NCBI GenBank assembly: GCA_964571695.1
Contig: CAZNDG010000055.1
Span: 1 to 17,041, forward strand
Direction of reading: 5' to 3'
DNA length: 17,041 bases
Source of the DNA: UBA8958 sp964571695
GTDB lineage: Bacteria; Desulfobacterota; Syntrophia; Syntrophales; UBA8958
Position 1 is the first letter of the stretch. Every line of letters starts with the position of its first letter. Below are positions 12,669 to 17,041 of this stretch, one piece after another. Made by a program: the position numbers and the translations under genes. The notes under the pieces were generated by a model. It had not been told where the DNA came from, searched no databases, and worked only from the letters and a program-made list of their open reading frames with translations.

Positions 12669-15287
12669 TTGAAAGATAACGGTATAAAATCTTTTCCCCC
12701 GCCATTGTTTTACAAAAATCCGGTGCCATTGAACATACAGGTTCATTCCGGGCTGATTATCGGTCCGGGAAGGCGAGGTTTTGGTTTTGCCGAAGACATG
12801 CGGTCGGTGGCACTATGCACGGTTGAATTCTTTGATTCTGCCCGCTTTTACCCGATTTTGTTCACCGCTGTCAATGATGGTCATTACATGCCTGTTGTGC
12901 TGATGGGCCTGAAGGAAAACGAAAATCTTTTTGTTGATGAGCGGGGTATATGGCGTGCCCCGTACATACCGGCCTGCCTTAGATGTTACCCCTTTACGGC
13001 CACCAGAGAAAAAGATGGTGGATTGACGATAATTATTGACGAGGCTTTTGAAGGCTTTAATCGCGAAGGTGGCTCATTGCTCTTTAAGAATGGTGAACCT
13101 ACTCCCCAGTTGATTGATATTCGGACTTTTCTCGATAACTACGATAACGAGTTGCGCCGGACTGCGCAACTGTGCGCAGAACTCTCGAGCACCGGACTGC
13201 TGAAGCAGATCAGCTCCCCGTCTATAACCCATGGCGGATACGGCTACAGACTTGAAGGACTGTACGTGGTTGATGAAGAGAAGCTGAACAAAATGCCGGC
13301 AAGGGAGATTGTTGTCCTTTTCCGGAGAGGCATATTGACATTGATCCAGACCCATCTTTTATCACTTGGAAATTTTGAAAGACTCAGGCAAATGATCTCA
13401 AGGACAGGGTCTTTTAACGGGAGGTATGTTCGATATAATGAGATAGTCACATGTCATACGGGGTGTTTCCGGCATCAATTCAGCCAAACGGTACGAAAAA
13501 TCAGTATGGTTCTCGACTGTCCCGAAGATATCAACGTTGTTTCCCTTGATAAATGGCTTAAATCGGCTTTGGAAATTGATGTGGAGCCTTGCGTCTGTTT
13601 ACTTACAGAACCTGATCTGGCAACCGGGTCTGCTTCGGTTATTGATTTAGTTCACCGCTGTATGCTTACAATACAAAATTTGTTCCAGGCTGCCGGTATC
13701 CCTGCATTTGATCCTGGCGCCATACTTTCAATTGAACGTGACAGAATAAAACCCTCACGATGGCAGGTAGTTGTAGCGCTGGCCAATATTGATGAGACTG
13801 ATGAGACGACGGAAATCTGCTATCGGCTGGCTGTTGATGGGGCACTCAAAATAGTGCAAACGATTTTGAGCGGCACAACCGATCCGCAGCAGATCAAACA
13901 ACTGTATGGCGATATCGAAGATCAGGCAATTCGACCATTACGAAATATTATCGTTTCCGGAAAATCTACAATCCCGTTGCTCCGTGCCGCACACCATAAG
14001 GGCATCCCCTTTTTCCACATCGGCGGCGGGGTGTACCAGCTCGGTTGGGGCTGCAAGGCAAGGCGCCTTGACCGGAGTATCTGTGAAAACGACAGCCTCA
14101 TCGGCGCTAAATTCGCCCAGGATAAAATATTGACAGCGGCGTTACTCCGCATGGCAGGTCTTCCTGCCCCCGATCACGGGATTGCCCAATCTGAAGATGA
14201 TGCCCTTCGCCTATTCCGTCGATTTGGCTGCCCCGTGGTAGTAAAGCCGGCAGACCTTGACCGGGGCGAGGGGGTGACAACAGGCGTACAGGATAAGGCA
14301 AGGCTTCTCACATCGTTCAGATTGGCTCGAAATCTCTCAAGAATAAAGAAGGTCATCATAGAGATAGAAGCGCCGGGCGTGTGTCATCGTGTCCTGGTTG
14401 CGAACGGACGGGTTCTTTACGTGCATAAGAGACTTCCCGTTGGAGTAACCGGCGACGGCAAGCAGACGGTGGCCGAACTAATCAGATCGGCGAACCTGGC
14501 CGAAAACGCCAAAGTCCCATGGATGGGAACAAGGTTTTTTCCAGACGATGCGATGGCTGTGGAATCTATCCGTAAGGCTGGATACTCCCTTGAATCGGTC
14601 CTGGGTGCTGGGGTACGGATTCCCCTGAGGCCGAGGGAGTCTACGGAGTGGGGCGGCGATGATGAGGATTGTACCCACAGCATCCATCCGGCGAATATAG
14701 CCGTTGCGCTGCAGGCCGCCTCATTATTAGGTCTGTCGATTGCCGGCATCGATATGATCAGCACGGACATTACAGAACCATGGTACATGAACGGTGCCGT
14801 CATCAACGAGATGAACTTCTCGCCAACTCTGGGGGACAGTGAGATGTCAGGGACCTACATCCCTTCATTCTTTGCTGATTTTATCGAAGGAGACGGACGC
14901 ATACCGATTGATGTCTATGTGGGCGCAAAACATGGAATAGATAAGGCAAAAGAGCGGCACCGGAAGGGCATTTGTCAGGGTGTTCGGTGTTTTCTCACAT
15001 CTGAAAGCCTTACCATTGACTCTTCAGGTTCTGAAGTCTCCTTCCCTTACCACAGCCTCTTCAGGCGGTGCCGGGCGCTTCTCATGAACCGGGATGTTGA
15101 AGAGCTGATTCTCGTTGTGCAGACCGATGAATTTCTCCAAACCGGCCTGCCTGCTGACCGCTTTAACAGCGTTACGGCTGTTGATGACGAAATCACGTCG
15201 TGGAAGGACCACACAAAGCGCATCCCTCACGACAGGGCGAACGATCTTTTGGACTATCTCTCAGTTCCTCACAAACAGGGCCGATGA
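12669..15287 (+). CDS. SapC domain fused to a cyanophycin-synthetase-like ATP-grasp ligase
   Basis: An 872-residue two-part protein. Residues about 18-242 match the SapC family layout: VPLNIQVHSGLI, a VEF strand, YPILFT, LGLKENENLFVD-like and WRAPYIPACLRCYPF stretches, and GEPTPQL; the domain ends near HLLSLGNFERL. Residues about 260-430 resemble the region ahead of the ATP-grasp in cyanophycin synthetase. An ATP-grasp follows: STIPLLRAAHHKGIP (433-447), QLGWG (457-461), VVVKPADLDRGEGVTTG (523-539), VGVTGDGKQTVAELI (591-605), and the metal-binding INEMNFSPTL with a preceding AGIDMIS. The Mur-ligase half of cyanophycin synthetase is absent, so it is not that enzyme; amide-bond formation on an unknown peptide or amino acid is the family-based guess. 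The start is TTG at 12669 with a weak GGAAG upstream. No convincing promoter was found in 12514-12668. Base composition is visibly more AT-rich than on either side. The last codons overlap the convergent adhesin by 27 bp. Confidence 0.82.
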   Translation: MKDNGIKSFPPPLFYKNPVPLNIQVHSGLIIGPGRRGFGFAEDMRSVALCTVEFFDSARFYPILFTAVNDGHYMPVVLMGLKENENLFVDERGIWRAPYIPACLRCYPFTATREKDGGLTIIIDEAFEGFNREGGSLLFKNGEPTPQLIDIRTFLDNYDNELRRTAQLCAELSSTGLLKQISSPSITHGGYGYRLEGLYVVDEEKLNKMPAREIVVLFRRGILTLIQTHLLSLGNFERLRQMISRTGSFNGRYVRYNEIVTCHTGCFRHQFSQTVRKISMVLDCPEDINVVSLDKWLKSALEIDVEPCVCLLTEPDLATGSASVIDLVHRCMLTIQNLFQAAGIPAFDPGAILSIERDRIKPSRWQVVVALANIDETDETTEICYRLAVDGALKIVQTILSGTTDPQQIKQLYGDIEDQAIRPLRNIIVSGKSTIPLLRAAHHKGIPFFHIGGGVYQLGWGCKARRLDRSICENDSLIGAKFAQDKILTAALLRMAGLPAPDHGIAQSEDDALRLFRRFGCPVVVKPADLDRGEGVTTGVQDKARLLTSFRLARNLSRIKKVIIEIEAPGVCHRVLVANGRVLYVHKRLPVGVTGDGKQTVAELIRSANLAENAKVPWMGTRFFPDDAMAVESIRKAGYSLESVLGAGVRIPLRPRESTEWGGDDEDCTHSIHPANIAVALQAASLLGLSIAGIDMISTDITEPWYMNGAVINEMNFSPTLGDSEMSGTYIPSFFADFIEGDGRIPIDVYVGAKHGIDKAKERHRKGICQGVRCFLTSESLTIDSSGSEVSFPYHSLFRRCRALLMNRDVEELILVVQTDEFLQTGLPADRFNSVTAVDDEITSWKDHTKRIPHDRANDLLDYLSVPHKQGR

Positions 15288-17041
15288 CAGGCTGCTCAAC
15301 TCGACCTGCAGGGCCTGTCTTGCCACCTGGGCGCCCATGAGGATGGCTTGCTGGACATCCACATGACCGGCGGTATCCGGGGCAGAGACGACCAGGACAC
15401 CGTCAGGTGTGACCGTGGCCGTCATCTGGAGGGTAATGCCGTTTTCCAGGGAGAGAGTGAAGGGCGCGGACTTGCCGGTGGAGATGTCCGTGCCGGGAGC
15501 GGCTGAAGTCTGTCCGGTCGTAGTTGTCGGCGTGAGCGACACGGCGGCTCCATTTTGGTGTACCACGAAGTTGCCCTGGAGTGCGGGCGGTGCCCCGCCG
15601 CTTTGGGTAAACACCGGCAGGGCGCCCACTTCGTTCATGGGACCGGCGGATGTAGCGCCCGTGACCGTAATGGTGGTCGTCTGCCCTGAGGTGCTCAGGG
15701 TAACGGGGGAGGCGAAGTTGGTGGACGAAAGCACCGCGCCGGTAGTTGCCGGGGGATTAAGGACCGGCGGCGGAACGACGTTGCCGCTCCCCGCGCCGGG
15801 TCCCATGCCCGCCGCACGGGGCGTGCCGGGATTGTTGCCCTGACCCTCCTGGGTGCCGTTGATGCTGTTTTGGTTACTGATCTGGTAAGCTTCCACGGCC
15901 TCCGCCTCTTTCTGCACCGGGTTTCCCTTGATGGTCAAAACGCCTTGGGCAAAGCTGATCTGATAGTTGTTAGAGGTAAGGCCGCCGGGAACGATGTTGT
16001 AGTTGCCGGCGCTGATTGCCCCCTGGCTCGTTCCCCCGTAGGTCAGGGCGCCGCCCAGGACATCGCCGGCCTCACCATTGACGAAACCGGTATAGGCAAC
16101 GCCGTTGCCGCCGGAATAGGCAATGCCGGTGTAGTATTTCGTGTCACTGTTGGCCGTAACGGTCAGGGCTGCCCTGCTGACCGCAAGGGCACCGTCCTTA
16201 TAGGTGATGGTGTAATTTCCAGGGCTGAAGGTTCCGCCGCCGGCGTCGCTGGCCACAATGTCATACGGACTGTCCGCCACGCCCGCGGACGCCGGCGCCC
16301 CGGCGCTGGCCAGGGTCACCATGCCGATGGCTTCGCCGCCTATCAGTCCGTTACTGATGAACTCCGTTCCGGAGAAAGTGATCGTCTGCCCATAGGTCTT
16401 GGATGCATCGTTCGCCGTCACCGTCAGAGGGGCCGGGGTGATGTCCGCCGTGGTCGCCGCCTGGTCGGTGATCGTGTAGTTGCCCTTGTCAGCGCCGCTG
16501 TAGCTGCTGCTTAACGTGACGGTCTTGTTCGTTCCCACGTTCTTCGTATCGAAGGTCCCCGTGGCGGAGACGGACAGGGCGTCGCCTGCGATCCAGCCTG
16601 CGGCCTTGCTCGCATCCACCGCAGCGTTGGTGTTGGCGTCATAGACCTTGTTCGAGGCGGTAATCCCCGAGATGGTGATGGCCTTGGGGGTGATGTCCGC
16701 TGTGGTGGTGGCGCTGGTGCTGGTCAAATCGTAGTTGGATGCCAACCCGCCGTTTGTGCCGTCTGTCAGACTGTAGTTGACGGCGGTGACGGTCTTGCCG
16801 GTCCCGACGTTCTTGGTGTCGAAACTGGCTGTGTCGTGGTTCAACGTCAGGGTTTCCGTTCCCACGCCGGTGGTCACAGAACCCCAGTTGCCGATGGTGA
16901 CATCGGTGGTGCCGTCATAGGTCTTGTTGTCAGCGGTTAAGCCGGTAACGGCAATGGCCTTCTTCGTGATGTCCGCCGTGGTCGTGGCCTGGTCTGTGAT
17001 CGTGTAGTTGCCCTTGTCTGCGCCGCTGTAGGTGCTGCTTA
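15261..17041 (-). CDS. YDG/MBG-repeat filamentous-haemagglutinin-like adhesin, C-terminal part (partial)
   Basis: The minus-strand frame is open from 17041 to a stop at 15261, about 592 residues, and continues beyond the window. The N-terminal visible half is built of about 85-92-residue repeats of the YDG type (units such as NKVYDANTNAAVDASKAAGW, FDTKNVGTNKTVTLSSSYSG, GNYTITDQAATTADITP). Two MBG-type units follow (LTVTANDASKTYGQTITFSG, then LTVTANSDTKYYTGIAYSGG). After these come a Gln/Asn/Gly/Pro-rich linker and a Thr/Ser-rich C-terminal region ending LSSLSSALFVRN. Such proteins are large secreted or surface-bound adhesins, often exported by two-partner secretion; the N-terminal signal and TPS domain would lie outside. 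A GTG at 16877 could begin an ORF but lies mid-repeat, so it is not a real start. The C-terminal tail exists again as a remnant at 12421-12513. Confidence 0.85.
   Translation of the reverse strand, partial: SSTYSGADKGNYTITDQATTTADITKKAIAVTGLTADNKTYDGTTDVTIGNWGSVTTGVGTETLTLNHDTASFDTKNVGTGKTVTAVNYSLTDGTNGGLASNYDLTSTSATTTADITPKAITISGITASNKVYDANTNAAVDASKAAGWIAGDALSVSATGTFDTKNVGTNKTVTLSSSYSGADKGNYTITDQAATTADITPAPLTVTANDASKTYGQTITFSGTEFISNGLIGGEAIGMVTLASAGAPASAGVADSPYDIVASDAGGGTFSPGNYTITYKDGALAVSRAALTVTANSDTKYYTGIAYSGGNGVAYTGFVNGEAGDVLGGALTYGGTSQGAISAGNYNIVPGGLTSNNYQISFAQGVLTIKGNPVQKEAEAVEAYQISNQNSINGTQEGQGNNPGTPRAAGMGPGAGSGNVVPPPVLNPPATTGAVLSSTNFASPVTLSTSGQTTTITVTGATSAGPMNEVGALPVFTQSGGAPPALQGNFVVHQNGAAVSLTPTTTTGQTSAAPGTDISTGKSAPFTLSLENGITLQMTATVTPDGVLVVSAPDTAGHVDVQQAILMGAQVARQALQVELSSLSSALFVRN
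15274..15340. repeat. Right copy of the 67-bp direct repeat flanking the SapC/ATP-grasp gene
   Basis: This copy lies inside the 3' end of the intact adhesin gene and also contains the last codons and the TGA (15285-15287) of the SapC/ATP-grasp gene. It matches 12434-12500 at 60 of 67 positions. Confidence 0.85.
16438..16513. repeat. Adhesin internal repeat, copy A
   Basis: A 76-base unit encoding the SSYSGADKGNYTITDQ region of a YDG repeat. It matches 16966-17041 at 71 of 76 positions by eye. A diverged third copy begins at 16690, so the units recur every 252-276 bases. Confidence 0.85.
16966..17041. repeat. Adhesin internal repeat, copy B (reaches window edge)
   Basis: This is the second near-identical copy of the 76-base YDG-repeat unit (see 16438-16513). 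It is cut by the window edge, so more copies probably follow. Near-identity of distant units suggests recent duplication or gene conversion within the adhesin. Confidence 0.85.

Noticed and set aside
12669..15287. A true cyanophycin synthetase
   Set aside because: The C-terminal Mur-ligase domain with its P-loop is missing and the N-terminus is SapC-like.
12434..15340. The 67-bp repeats as a transposon target-site duplication
   Set aside because: They are far too long and about 10% diverged with mainly third-position changes; homologous adhesin tails explain them better.
16438..17041. The adhesin repeats as a CRISPR array
   Set aside because: The units are coding, about 250-280 bp apart and diverged in protein-like fashion, with no short regular spacers.

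Overview
The window looks like a chromosomal segment of a moderately GC-rich Gram-negative anaerobe, most likely of the Desulfobacterota/deltaproteobacterial type (Syntrophales-like). That placement is an inference from a short-chain fatty-acid transporter, a sigma-54 type promoter, a secreted AMIN-domain protein, a filamentous-haemagglutinin-like adhesin and the style of the lipid genes. No rRNA, tRNA, CRISPR array or insertion sequence was seen.

Layout. (1) 1-1063, minus strand: N-terminal membrane part of a fused MFS/spermidine-synthase-like protein, cut by the window edge. (2) 1163-2696, plus: atoE-type short-chain fatty-acid transporter behind a leader that contains an intrinsic terminator, so possibly attenuated. 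(3) 2807-3366, plus: a monocistronic secreted AMIN-domain protein with its own sigma-70-like promoter. (4) 3422-12419, plus: a long lipid operon behind a near-consensus -24/-12 (sigma-54) promoter with a dyad about 125 bp upstream that could be the activator site. Gene order is malonyl-CoA:ACP transacylase (FabD), acyl-CoA dehydrogenase, KAS III, FabA-type dehydratase/isomerase, FabG-type ketoreductase, FabZ-type dehydratase, KAS II, a variant acyl carrier protein, a 25-residue Trp-rich ORF, a PlsC-type acyltransferase and a phosphopantetheinyl transferase. Together these could load, start, elongate, reduce, dehydrate and isomerise an acyl chain on a dedicated ACP and hand it to a lipid acceptor. 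No classical enoyl reductase and no thioesterase is present, and an acyl-CoA dehydrogenase sits in the set, so the product is probably an unusual, perhaps unsaturated, acyl chain. (5) 12421-15287: a visibly more AT-rich gene encoding a SapC-family domain fused to a cyanophycin-synthetase-like ATP-grasp ligase. It lies between two 67-bp direct repeats that are about 90% identical. Each repeat is the 3' end of an adhesin gene, and the left one is only a remnant. (6) 15261-17041, minus: C-terminal part of a large YDG/MBG-repeat adhesin whose end overlaps the ATP-grasp gene.

The most unusual items are the sigma-54 lipid operon as a whole, the SapC/ATP-grasp fusion and the repeat-bounded way it sits in the locus, a roughly 50-codon in-frame insertion in the KAS III gene that looks like a small palindromic element, and the Trp-rich micro-ORF whose stop overlaps the acyltransferase start.
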